A stretch of 64,000 nt of DNA, from NCBI GenBank assembly GCA_003640385.1, contig RCAB01000008.1, positions 372,001 through 436,000 of the forward strand. Reading direction: 5' to 3'. Below, one piece after another: positions 26,238 to 36,672 of the stretch; position 1 is the stretch's first letter, and each line of letters starts with the position of its first letter. This DNA is from Setaria digitata. Taxonomy: Eukaryota; Nematoda; Chromadorea; Rhabditida; Setariidae. The position numbers and the translations under genes were made by a program. Under the pieces are notes generated by a model. It worked only from the letters and a program-made list of their open reading frames with translations. It was not told the origin of the DNA and did no database searches.

Positions 26238-27794
26238 CCTAAAAAGATCCGAACACTGCCTGGTTTTCTCCTTTATCAAAGAAATCTATCTCTTTAAGAT
26301 GTAAAAATATTCAACATTTATAGGAGCGAATGATCTGTCAAGTGATTGAGGATTTTCGAAAAATGAATTACAACATTAAGCAATGTAAGTTCTTTTTTTC
26401 ATTGACATATCTATAAGTCAAAGGGAAATTAGACAATTTGCAATAGCCATAACTTATGCTTACGCAGAAGTATATCAATTACATCTTCATGTCAAAATTT
26501 CGGAAGTTCTGCCTCCTTACGCTTAACAGCGCATACGAAATGCAGAGGTCACAGAACTATCAAATACTCTGACATTACGAAAAGCCTTTCTACCTAATAT
26601 CTAACTCCAAACATATATTCGAAAATGCAATAAGCATCCAATGTCCTTAAATAAATTCTAAGTTTTTTTTGCTTTTACTAACTTGGTAAAAAAAAAAAGA
26701 ACAAATACTCCTGTGCTCTCCATAAACAATATTCTTCCATAATATCATATCAACGGCGATATCAACAATCAAAAAATGATTGATAAACAGTACGATAATG
26801 AATACAATATTATAGAGCGATCAGTACAAATTTCCAATTTAAACTGACAGTCAGTTATTCTGAACATCAGCAATCTGCGCTTCATGGCAATGTAGTCCTC
26901 AGTGTTGTGGAGCACTGCCATCTATGATGGAATATGCTCGAAGTATTGCCTGGAAATTTTTTTTTTTTTTTTTTTGAATTTAGGCTCCTACTAAATCTCT
27001 ACCCCACTAGGTAACAAAATATATAAGATTCTTCAATATTAAAACTCGCTCATCAATAGATTTTAATTAAGAGAGTCGAAACCTGGGATAAGGAGAGTTA
27101 AAATGAAGATCTCTAAAGCTAAACAAGATGAAAAATCAAGCTGAGATTTTATAGTAAACATTGAAGTGAAAGTGAGAAAACAAACCAATTTGTGCTCAAA
27201 CTTCTAGTTGTGAGAAATCAAAAAGATTCAAAACCAGATAATTAGAAAAGTAAAATTTTACTTTTCTTTTTTTTTTAAAGTTCCTTTTAAATTTTTGGCA
27301 AAAAAATATATATATATTAAAGGATCTGGGAAATAAAATGGTGATTAATTATCGATACTAGTCTAATTAATATTTTACCTATCGCTATTAATGAATCAAT
27401 TAAAGAATATTTGCATGTTGCAGTGATTTCTATCGCTTATGATACTTGTGTTCTTTTAATTAACTTGGGAACGAAATGACAGAAGTCAGAAGTTGAAATG
27501 ACAATCTTAATGAAATGTATGCAGAGGTGAAAAGAACTTCTGTTAAATTTGCTAATGTTCAGTATAATTTTTCTTCGAAAAGAAATTTCTTTTTTTTTTT
27601 AATTTATTGGTAATATTATATTGACTTTTATAACATTTTTTAATAAGCTTTCTTTAGCACGAAAACATACTTGACCTAAACACGAAATAACAACATAAGC
27701 ATGCTTATTTATTTACTTTAAGCCATAACTCCCCACATGTAAAAAAAATATTTATTTAGCAAATGAATAGAATAATAGTGCTCAATTAAAAAAA
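26238..27794. other. Intergenic region between convergent BIRC6-like and NSE3 genes
   Basis: Very AT-rich, with poly-A and poly-T runs near 26690, 26958, 27270 and 27590. It holds the 3' ends of two convergent genes. A minus-strand AATAAA at 27751-27756 lies about 40 bp past the NSE3 stop and is a likely poly(A) signal. No other gene seen. Confidence 0.5.
27751..27756 (-). terminator. Likely poly(A) signal for the NSE3/MAGE gene
   Basis: AATAAA on the minus strand, 39 bases after the stop codon at 27795. Confidence 0.5.
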
Positions 27795-29022
27795 TTAATG
27801 TACCATTGGATCGATGAAAGCTTTCGCTCGAGGCCCCCACTCATATGTTATAATATCGCTACCGCTTTCATCCATTTCCTTTGTGAAAGCCAACCATCCT
27901 TAAATAGGAAGAAACATTTCACACAATAAAACTACTGTACAACAGAGAGAAAATGCTGCTAAAAAATTTTATTGTAAAATTAGCAAAAACTAATTTTAAA
28001 AAAGTGCTAAAATCTACAAAAAAAGAAAGGAAGAAAGAAAAAGATTTCTACAATTCGTATTTTTGGTGTTAGGAAAATCCGATCAAAAAAGGGACTTGCC
28101 TTGGGAAATAAATTCAGCAGTAGGTACAGCTCCAAGTAACTTATTCAGAGCCGCTTGGTCTCCAAAACAACTACTCACACCAATACCCATTTCTTCCTTG
28201 AACGGATATTGAAACATATTGTTTAAAATGTGATTTGGCTAAGTCTCTACTGACTTGGGAAAATCTGCTGGCAAAAAAAAAAAGAAAAAGGAACGCAAAG
28301 TTTACCAGGAAATTTCTTAGAGAACTTTCGGAGACACTATAAGTGGAAGAACCAGGTCGATGTATCATATAAATGAACATTAAAATTGCAATCAAAAGTC
28401 CATACTTGGCCTTATTCTATAAGAAACACATGATGCATCCTCTACATACTTTCGTGAAGATTCAAGAAATACTCCAAAAGTTCCTTTAAAATCATACACT
28501 CACTGTAAAATGGTACCTCGTCTGAATAACAATAGTTCTCGTCAGAAGTATCGTGTTGAATTTGCAAAGCATTTTTTACATACAACTGATATCCATCAGA
28601 GGTTTTTGTTTTATATACCTAAAAAGTGATCATATTTCTTGCAGTGTTTCAGTAGGATCTCTTAAAGTAGGAATTTCCAAATCGAAGCACCTTGCGATTA
28701 AGCCGCCTTTTAATTTATACGAAAACATACCTTCACGCCAATAACTTCTTCCAGAACATCAATAGTTTTCTCTATACAGTTCTCCCACTTTCTAATATTC
28801 GGAACTTTGATGCATTTTTTCTTCCTATTCTGAAACGCTCTAAAATTTAATAAAAGATGTTCAGGTAAATATATAAAAGAACTTTTTGAGTAAAGGATTT
28901 GCGAAGTACTACAGTTCAATTACTAAAACTTCACATAATACCTGCATGTAAAGAATCAACTGGGCTAATTCAGCAGCTTGTTCTTCCAACCCTTCTTCAT
29001 AATAAGTGTTGTGAAAATGCAT
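27795..29022 (-). CDS. MAGE-domain protein, NSE3-like subunit of the SMC5/6 complex
   Basis: MAGE-homology proteins of the NSE3 type bind NSE1 and NSE4 in the SMC5/6 complex, which acts in recombination and genome stability. Six minus-strand exons in transcript order: 29022-28942, 28829-28731, 28618-28517, 28416-28306, 28196-28100, 27898-27795; 197 residues, phases consistent. The N-terminal winged helix contains EEQAAELAQLILYMQ and IEKTIDVLEEVIGVK. The central hydrophobic helix KYGLLIAILMFIYM precedes SESSLRNFL. The C-terminal winged helix contains FGDQAALNKLL and ends with the MAGE hallmark ITYEWGPRAKAF. Human NSMCE3 is about 300 residues; this protein is essentially only the MAGE domain. 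The start ATG at 29022 is the first in frame; an acceptor-like TTTAG just upstream could be a trans-splice site or an upstream exon join. Intron 5 uses a GC donor. Confidence 0.86.
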
Positions 29023-31555
29023 GCTCAGTACACCTAAACTATTTTAATTAAATTTCAATTTTAAACACATGGTAAACTAAGTGATAAATTTCAAAGCTAT
29101 GTGAAAGACACATGATTCAAATAATCTAGCCTATCAGAGGTGATAATATGAGCGAATTAACAGCTATAATAATAACCATTTAATCGAAAAAATGATGATA
29201 AACAATTGGTAAATATAATTGATAATAATAATATTAATAATAATAATAATAAATCAATCAATATTAATTAATCGGTAATGAAGCAGCAATTAATTAATAA
29301 CAGCAGCTAATGATTAATAAATAATCGATTTATAATAATAACCAACAAATTAATAGTAACTAGTTAATTAATAGCAATAATTATTGGTTACTTGATAACA
29401 ACAACTAATGAAATAATCGATTATAATAGATTAAGAAAATGGTATGGAAAGCACGAGAACTGTCCTCACTTCCTTTGATTGAGTTCGCGCAGTCAAACTG
29501 AGTCTCAAAAACCTTATAAAGCGATTTGTTTAAATCTTTTAGAAGGATCAGTGAGACTTCGTTTGCATTCTCAGTAGTTGCTCTGTCTGTTCAGCTGACT
29601 TCTTCAAGTGATCTGTTGATAACTGAAATTCAAGTTTAAAGCAATCTTCTTTATTATTTACTCATTCGACGTTTGCTTCAGTGCCAAAGGGCCAAAATCT
29701 GATTATCATGAATCAAAAAAACCTGGTGGTGAAGTCGCGAGTCTCTGGAATGAAAGTGTACAGTTCAGACTGAGGAACCACGACAAAGTCTAACTGATGA
29801 AACACACATTGAAATTTCACTTCAAAATTCCTATGAAAGGTGCAGTATCAATGGTTACTGAGTTTCTTTCTCTCTCTAGTAAAAAATTTAAAAATACGCA
29901 AATTTGGAAACTGTGCTCAAGCTTAGTAGTAGAGACGTAATGGATGGATAACAGTCTCTCTCCAGCAAACTTTTGTATTGGGAGTCCAAAAATTGATTTA
30001 GCGTTAAGTCTAACAATTGATCCATGTCACTATCTAATTCGCTTGCCTCAAAGAGGTTGAAACATCCTTCTCACAATTTTAACGGATTCGCTGTGTTTTT
30101 CAACAATTACATATATAGATAGATTTCAGAAAAATAATCGGTATAAACGATCGGATAAAGCCTGAAGTTGCTCAGCCATTAAGGAAATACATTCAAAAGA
30201 CCTGCCAGATCGATCTAAAACTCAGAAATAGAAGTCCAAAGAATTGAAATAAAAATTTAACAATTAATAAACTGCATCATTTGTATTATCTGCACCAATT
30301 TGAAAAGGTTACTCTTTTGAATGGTACTTGTAAGTGCTTGCCCCCTATAGACCTGATAAACTAAATCATTTGGTATGTTAAAAGTGTCACGATCTGGTTT
30401 TTTTTCAGTTACTTGCTTAAAACAATGATCATTTTGGTGTTGAAGTGGGAAAAAGAAAAGACGACTGAAAGTTCATTTTACTGTGACTCTGGAACTCAAA
30501 CTTGGATCTATGAACAGCGCAGTAATACGTCATCTTCTCTTCTCTTTCTCCCCTTTCTCCCTTTGTCGAAATCGTTTAGCAGCTTTCTTATAAAGAAAAA
30601 AAAAAAAAATGGTCAGTAGCAGTAAGAAGCGGTACGGTTTGCTATGGAAAGAAGTGCACTCAAAAGATGGAATTCACAACGGAAGCAGAGAAAGCGATAT
30701 TAAACTGAGACAGTGTGACAACAGTAGGCCAACTGAGACCACATGAAAGAGCACGAACGTGTTCACGTAAAATTCAACTAAACCGAAAATCATTCACGCC
30801 TCAGACAATGCAAAATACAGCGGGATGTTCGCCGCAGTGAATCTTATCTCACGTAAAAATGCTTGGGTTGTCCTACGAGAATGGCCTTTTCTGTAGTGCA
30901 ATCCATCAGCTACAAATCATCCGAAACGCAGATACCAACGTAAGGTTAATCATCATTGTACGGAAGCACTGTACTCCAACAACAACAAACTTAACATTTC
31001 CCTCAATTCAGCACGAGATTTAACTCATCTATTGGGGACGCGTTAAATTGAACTTGTGTTCCTGTTGTGGAGGGGACCACGTCGAGTTTCCTACGGACTG
31101 GCGCTGACTAAAACTGGTCTAGTGGAACTCCAAGTTTTGTATTACAACTTGTAAGTAAGAAGTATTGGCTGTCTTATTTAAATAAAAGTCTGGTTTAAAA
31201 ATTCGCTCTGGTCTCTCCTTTGGGTGGAATGCAAAGCAATCTGTCAAGCCAGCAGTTCCAATCACTTACAACCCATTTGGATCACTGTAAGTTTCGTTCA
31301 TCTTTTCATGGAATTATGGAAGTAAGTATGGCAAAAATATTATCTGTATTTGCTATATAATGTGGCTTAATGTACCGACAAAAATATATCTACGGTTTTG
31401 AAGAAAATTCAGGTCTAGAAAATTTGCTGAACAAATCTTTTTTAAAGAAGCAGAACGAAAAGATGGAAGGTACGGACGGTAATAATTTAAATGAGATCTG
31501 TATGGATTATTTTACATAGCACTGTTTTTATCTAAATTAATGGAGAATTCCAAAC
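29023..31555. other. Intergenic region between divergent NSE3 and MED27 genes
   Basis: Contains a TAA/AAT-rich low-complexity block at about 29210-29430. A less AT-rich, unannotated segment lies at about 30620-31150, with only short frames. No exon chain or RNA gene was found. Promoters of both flanking genes should lie here. Confidence 0.5.
29210..29430. repeat. TAA/AAT-rich low-complexity block
   Basis: Dense ATAATAATA and AATTAATAA units upstream of the NSE3 gene. In base content it is close to the reverse complement of the TTA block in the ADAMTS intron. Confidence 0.8.
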
Positions 31556-33504
31556 ATGGGATTTCAAGGTCTGAATGCTGTGCGGCTGCTTCGTAATGAA
31601 GTTATATCTGTGCATCGCAAAATCGTGGAAAGTAGTTGGGAAAGTGATCCTATAGATGGTGAAAAAACGTTAGAAGAAAAGCTGGACTTTATCAATCAGA
31701 TTTACGAGTAGGTTTTTTTATGTTACTTGTAGGAATCTTTTCTAGAAATAAATTTCGCTAAGATTCGCATTTATGCAGTTTAGGGCAGTAGTCACATGAT
31801 TATATAGTGTATATTTTGATTATATTCTGTTGATCATTCAACGATTTTACTTGATTTATTTCCCAGTAATTATTTTAGTAGTAGTATGAATTCCTCTAAA
31901 TATCTGTATATGCATCTAGCGTTCATTTTCATTTATTATTTTCCATTTTTGCAGCAATTTGGAATCCCATGCCAAACAGCTGCCAACTTCGACACCTATG
32001 ACGGTCCAGATGGAGCGGCTAAGTAGATTTCTGCATGATGGGCAGATCGACCCACATACTAATGAATTATATGACAAAGCTCTGGAAGCATCGACTTGGA
32101 TGGAAACAAACAATGTTTCATTTTTATTTATTTTTCTCTTTTATTACTAATTTTTTCATGCTGACTGGTCTTTAATTTTTCAGCAGCTCTTGCAAATGTA
32201 TGCGGAATTTTTACGTACTGTTGTGGGTAATCGACGGCGATCGATAATGACAGATCGACCTATATCATACTCTAACTATGGGTTAAATTCTTCACCGCAA
32301 AGTATTTTCGAACATACGTTAACAGCTGTACTAAAGGATCCAAATATCAAGAAAATTGGCCTTGTTGGGCGGTATTTGGAGAAAAGCACTCTGTCAGCTG
32401 TTGTTGAAGTAGGTGCTGTTATTTTTCGTCATGAAATATCTTATTGCAAATCACTAATTACTATTTATTTCCAATTGAATATGTTATATTTAGACTGAAG
32501 AATTGCATTTAATAGTTTTTGCAAAAATCTGATCAACTGATTTGTGTAATTCACTTACTGGATTAAGGAAGCGAAATGCAGGATGTTGCTGATCTTTTGT
32601 AAAAGAAAAAACCTGGATCACCTTACTGTTTTATAGTTCAAATTTGGACAAGTAATAGATAAACAATATGTTTGTTTGCTCAAAATGCTTATGGTTGTCA
32701 ATAGTGGGCTACCGGAGTTCGTTCAAATGATCGCTCCTCACGAGGAATGGTCATATTTGGATGTTAGCTGTAATCAGGTTCTCTGTTTTTACTTTTTGCC
32801 TTGATTTGTCTTCGCTTCTCTACAAAATTTATTAATGGCTTTCGAAATTAATTACTTATATTTTTCGCTGTTGTTATAAATAAAAGGATGGGCTGAGGTT
32901 TTGTATATTCAAGATTTTAATGCGTAGAAATGTTCAAATATCAATTGCTTTAGGTTGACATTCATAAGGAAAGTAGATATTTGGTATATCGGAAGATGAG
33001 TGTTCAGGCAAATATACATTTGATGCAGACAATTATGCCTTGTATTGATATTCGAAACCCACATACACTTTCGTATGTCTTAAATCTATTTGCAAAGTTC
33101 TCTGGAGTATTTGATATAAAATGTCGCATTTGCAAGTAAGTTTACTGCTTCTTAATATACATGCCGCAATTCTATTTGTAAAAACTCTGAAAGGAATTAG
33201 AACAGATAGAACAATATATTATTACCAAGTGTATGTTGTTAATGCGTCTTGAAGAATCTGACATCAGAGTTAACAAATTCAACATTGGTGTTATAGTACA
33301 ATAGTTGTTAAGCACCAGCAATAAATTTTAACAGTTCTATTCGATAAATAAAATATGAAGAGGTCCTTAGATTTTTTAGCAAGTACTGAAAAATCCTCTC
33401 ACTGAGGAATTTCATGTTTCAGGAAGATAATGAAAGATTACCTACCTCCGTTAATGTTCGATCTTCGATGTCCGAAGAATGCTTTGCACGAATCTTGTCG
33501 ATAA
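31556..33504 (+). CDS. mdt-27: Mediator complex subunit 27
   Basis: Component of the Mediator tail/upper-middle region that links activators to RNA polymerase II; nuclear. Six exons: 31556-31707, 31955-32114, 32184-32408, 32637-32777, 32954-33135, 33423-33504; 313 residues, phases consistent. The N-terminus (GLNAVRLLRNEVISVHRKI) is the helical region of MED27. The C-terminus is the diagnostic zinc-binding module: CRIC at 283-286, the motif KDYLPPLMFDLRC, then Cys 303 and Cys 312 with His 309, closely matching human MED27. The start ATG is preceded in frame by a TAA, so it is well supported. The third exon begins at a tandem acceptor (CAGCAG), so an isoform one Gln shorter is possible. The downstream neighbour is a RING gene on the same strand about 1.1 kb away, too far for a typical operon. 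Confidence 0.88.
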
Positions 33505-34639
33505 CTTTTCTTTGCGCTAGTTTTTTATCGCATGTAAGTAGTCGATTCATTGCTATTTGTCAGTTCATTAATTATTGCAAAGGATGGATTGGAAGGCATC
33601 GTGAGGACTACATTTGATGTTCATAATTTGAAAACATACTTTCGAGAAATCGGGCTGAAATTATACAGTGTTATAAGAACATCTGAACATTCTTTCACTG
33701 TTTATTTTGTTTTTCCACACGAATGTTACTGGTCTTTTTTCATGTACTGTACTTTCCTTGTATTTTCCTCTTTGTTAGTCTATTATATTCTTACACTTGA
33801 AAGTTCATGTTTAAAAACCTAAGTTTCTAAGAAAATTCTTTCTTTGAAAAATTTGAATTTTTCTTTTTTTTACTTTTAGTTTTGCATAAAATTTTATCAC
33901 TTGAAAAAGATCGCTACTTTTATATTTTACTATATATATTTATTATATTATATATATATATATATATATAATTATATATATATAATATAATATATATATT
34001 ATATTTTATATTTTATTTTATAGTTATTATATTATATATATATGTATATATATATATATATATATAATTATATATATATAATATAATATATATATTATAT
34101 TTTATATTTTATTTTATAGCTCGCTCGTTACTTTTGTGAGGTGAGGTAAGCGATTTTTTCCCTATGAAATTACTTTCATTATGTTTTCATTCACCTACCG
34201 CTGCCTATTTTTCCTATTCCATTACTTAATTTTAAGTAAAATATCTGGAATTTTTCTTTTGTACGCTTCGTTATACAGTGACTCTTCATATATTTCATAT
34301 ATATTTCCTTTATAAGACTTGTGAGTAAGATTTCTTCAATCTCTGTTTTTATTTTACAGTTTATTTTTGTAAGAAAAGGTGAATGAGGCGGTTTTTTGCT
34401 CATTTACGTTCAGCTGTCGCTCAACTAAACCAAGATTATTCGGAAAGTCGCGTAAGTCGTGTGGTTGTTTCCTCAAAAAAAGAAAAAATCAACAAATTCT
34501 TGCATGTAGTATTTTAGTTGATACTGCTTCATTATTTAAATCAGAGATATCTTGTTTGGGAAGTGGGATTGTGTAAATCATAATATTAAATTAAACACAG
34601 CGGCCAACAAGTAAGACTTTGTCATATTAACATAAAATT
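33505..34639. other. Intergenic region between MED27 and the RING gene
   Basis: Dominated by an AT block at about 33936-34119 (listed separately). The rest is T-rich with no recognisable exon. Confidence 0.5.
33936..34119. repeat. Doubled AT-dinucleotide block
   Basis: Two adjacent near-identical copies, about 33940-34023 and 34024-34119. Each is a TATA run, then an AATTATATATATATAATATAA-like core, and ends in TTTTATATTTTATTTTATAG. The copies differ mainly in the length of the TA run and one TG step. Confidence 0.85.
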
Positions 34640-35576
34640 ATGGCTTTTCAGCGAACGGCGCTGATTGATGGTGCTGAGCGCGTTATGGTAGATTCATCTG
34701 CATTACATTGTCCTGTCTGTTTTTGTATATTTCCCTCCGCACCATTCATCCTTCAGTGCGGTCATTCATTTTGTCAGAATTGCATCAGGAAGCTTGTCGA
34801 AAATTCCTACTCCGAGCATGGCTTGGTTGCTTTTCTTCATAAATGCCTTTTTTTTTCCAATATTTTTATTTTTCATTTTCTTGTATTTATTAGTAAAAAT
34901 GGGTCGGTAGTTGTAGATTATTTTTATATTAAGACAAAACATGTGCTAATATAAGTGAGCATCTTTCAGTCGGTATTCTGTTTGGAAATACTCATTATAA
35001 GTCGAATTAGCTTTTTCAGGTTTTTGAATGTCCCATGTGCCGACAATCAATTTCTTCTGGAAATCATTTTATCAAAAATTACCTCGTTGACTCCCTGCTG
35101 CAATCAATATGCGATATTTCACAAAAGGAAAAAGAAAGCTGTATCGATTCTAATTTGAAGCTTTCGGTATTTTCTTACTCTTTTTCTGTAGGAAATTCCT
35201 ATTTTTCATTTTTCCATTTTCATGTTTTGTTATTCATATATAGAAATAATTGCAAGTGAATTAGCTAATATGCAGTTTAGAATAATTCTTTAGTTGTTGA
35301 AATTTATGACCTCATATACCGTGCCAAACTTGCTCCTTGCTTAAGAAGATTAAGCGCTATACCTTACACTGTCTTTTTGACTTTCTAAGTACTAAAATGC
35401 TTTAATTTCAGTTTCAATTTATTTCTCGGAAATTTTCGGAAGAGGAAGAGAAAAATAATATTTTACGGAAGAAATATGAAGAGGAACGAATTCGTAGTCG
35501 TCGATATTTTATACTCTTAATTATGGAGAGTGCGCTGTTAATAGGCTCTGTGTTTTTATGCAAACTGTTCCCTTAA
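34640..35576 (+). CDS. Small C3HC4 RING protein with C-terminal membrane anchor
   Basis: Probable E3 ubiquitin ligase. Exons 34640-34825, 35020-35166, 35412-35576; 165 residues, phases consistent. The RING spans about residues 24-70: CPVC, then CGHSFCQNC, then CPMC, with canonical spacing. A charged, probably coiled-coil stretch (FSEEEEKNNILRKKYEEERIRSRR) follows. A final hydrophobic segment (YFILLIMESALLIGSVFLCKLF) ends two residues before the stop, the layout of a tail-anchored protein of the ER or outer mitochondrial membrane. The orthologue is not identified; small tail-anchored RING proteins such as the RNF family are possible relatives. Start: the ATG at 34640 is followed directly by CTTTTCAG, which resembles a trans-splice acceptor. 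If that is used, translation would begin at the ATG at 34685, losing 15 residues but not the RING. Confidence 0.8.
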
Positions 35577-36672
35577 GTTTAAAATCATCGCACCATATGT
35601 TTCAGAAGTCTTTTGCTTAGTTCTGTTCTTATTTGAAGGATCTGGGGAACTAGGATATCGAAGATTTTCTGAAGGTTTTGATTCTAACTTTTCGTGGTTT
35701 TTTTGGTACGTCACGCATGTTACTTTTGTAGTATCTTTTTCGATAATTCTAGTTTATAATACTATGTGTGAAGCGTTGCATTTCATTTCGTTTTATTTTC
35801 GTAAACATTAAATTATCTTTTTTAGCACTTATATTTGAAATATCTATCTATATAATAAACAAAAATAAAACAGCGGTAAAAAGGGAGGAATGAAATAGAT
35901 CACTATCAATTTTGCATTTTATTAAATAGAGCTGGAAATTGTAGATAATATCTCTGATAATTGTCATTCTTCCATTCCTTTTTACTTTTGTTATTGTAAA
36001 TTTCAAGCTACTGTAAGTAGTATCAAGCATTTGTTTACCCTCTTAAAGATATAAGAAGCTTTTTATGTTTTGCACTTTAAATCATTGGAATCGAACAGTT
36101 GAACTTCGCTAAATATGAATTTATGGGTGCAAGGTGTCTTTATGTGTTCTCCTAAGAAAAATTGAGACAATTTTCACATGACTGGAATTATTTGTTGTTT
36201 TCAATATTCACGAAATAAAAAAAAGTCACTAATTAATCATGGACTTTCTTCGAAAAAGAGAAAAATAAGTTCCATTTCGAAACAGTAGCTAAACAGAAGC
36301 GGAACTAGAAAGAGATAATTCAATTTTCTCTGATGCAGGACTGATCCCCTCGCTGTGGGCAACATGGTTTTGCTGGATGGTAATTAATTTCGTTCACAGC
36401 GAAGCACCTTTCTAGATTTATAATTAGAACTAGTCGGTAAATATGATAACAGGGAAGGAGAGGAATGGTTACGTTTTTTAAATTAATGAGAAGGGAAAGA
36501 TGGCAGTCAAAGTGGTATGTGACAGAACGAACTGGAGGAAGCGGTGTCAGTTATGTGTTTGCGTAGTTGAAGCGGTCTATCTGATCATTCTCTCCTGCAC
36601 ATCTGATAATTTTTCTCCAAGAAATTCATTAATAACCGTCTCTCATCTCTCGCTTAATCTCTGGATGTACGG
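35577..36672. other. Intergenic region upstream of the P450 gene
   Basis: No exon seen. An AATAAA at 35854-35859 may serve the RING gene, about 280 bp after its stop. The rest should include the P450 promoter. Confidence 0.5.

Noticed and set aside
31020..31110. CxxC-like zinc knuckle (CSCCGGDH) suggesting a gag remnant
   Set aside because: The final Cys of the knuckle is missing, the frame ends within a few codons, and no pol, integrase or LTR is nearby.
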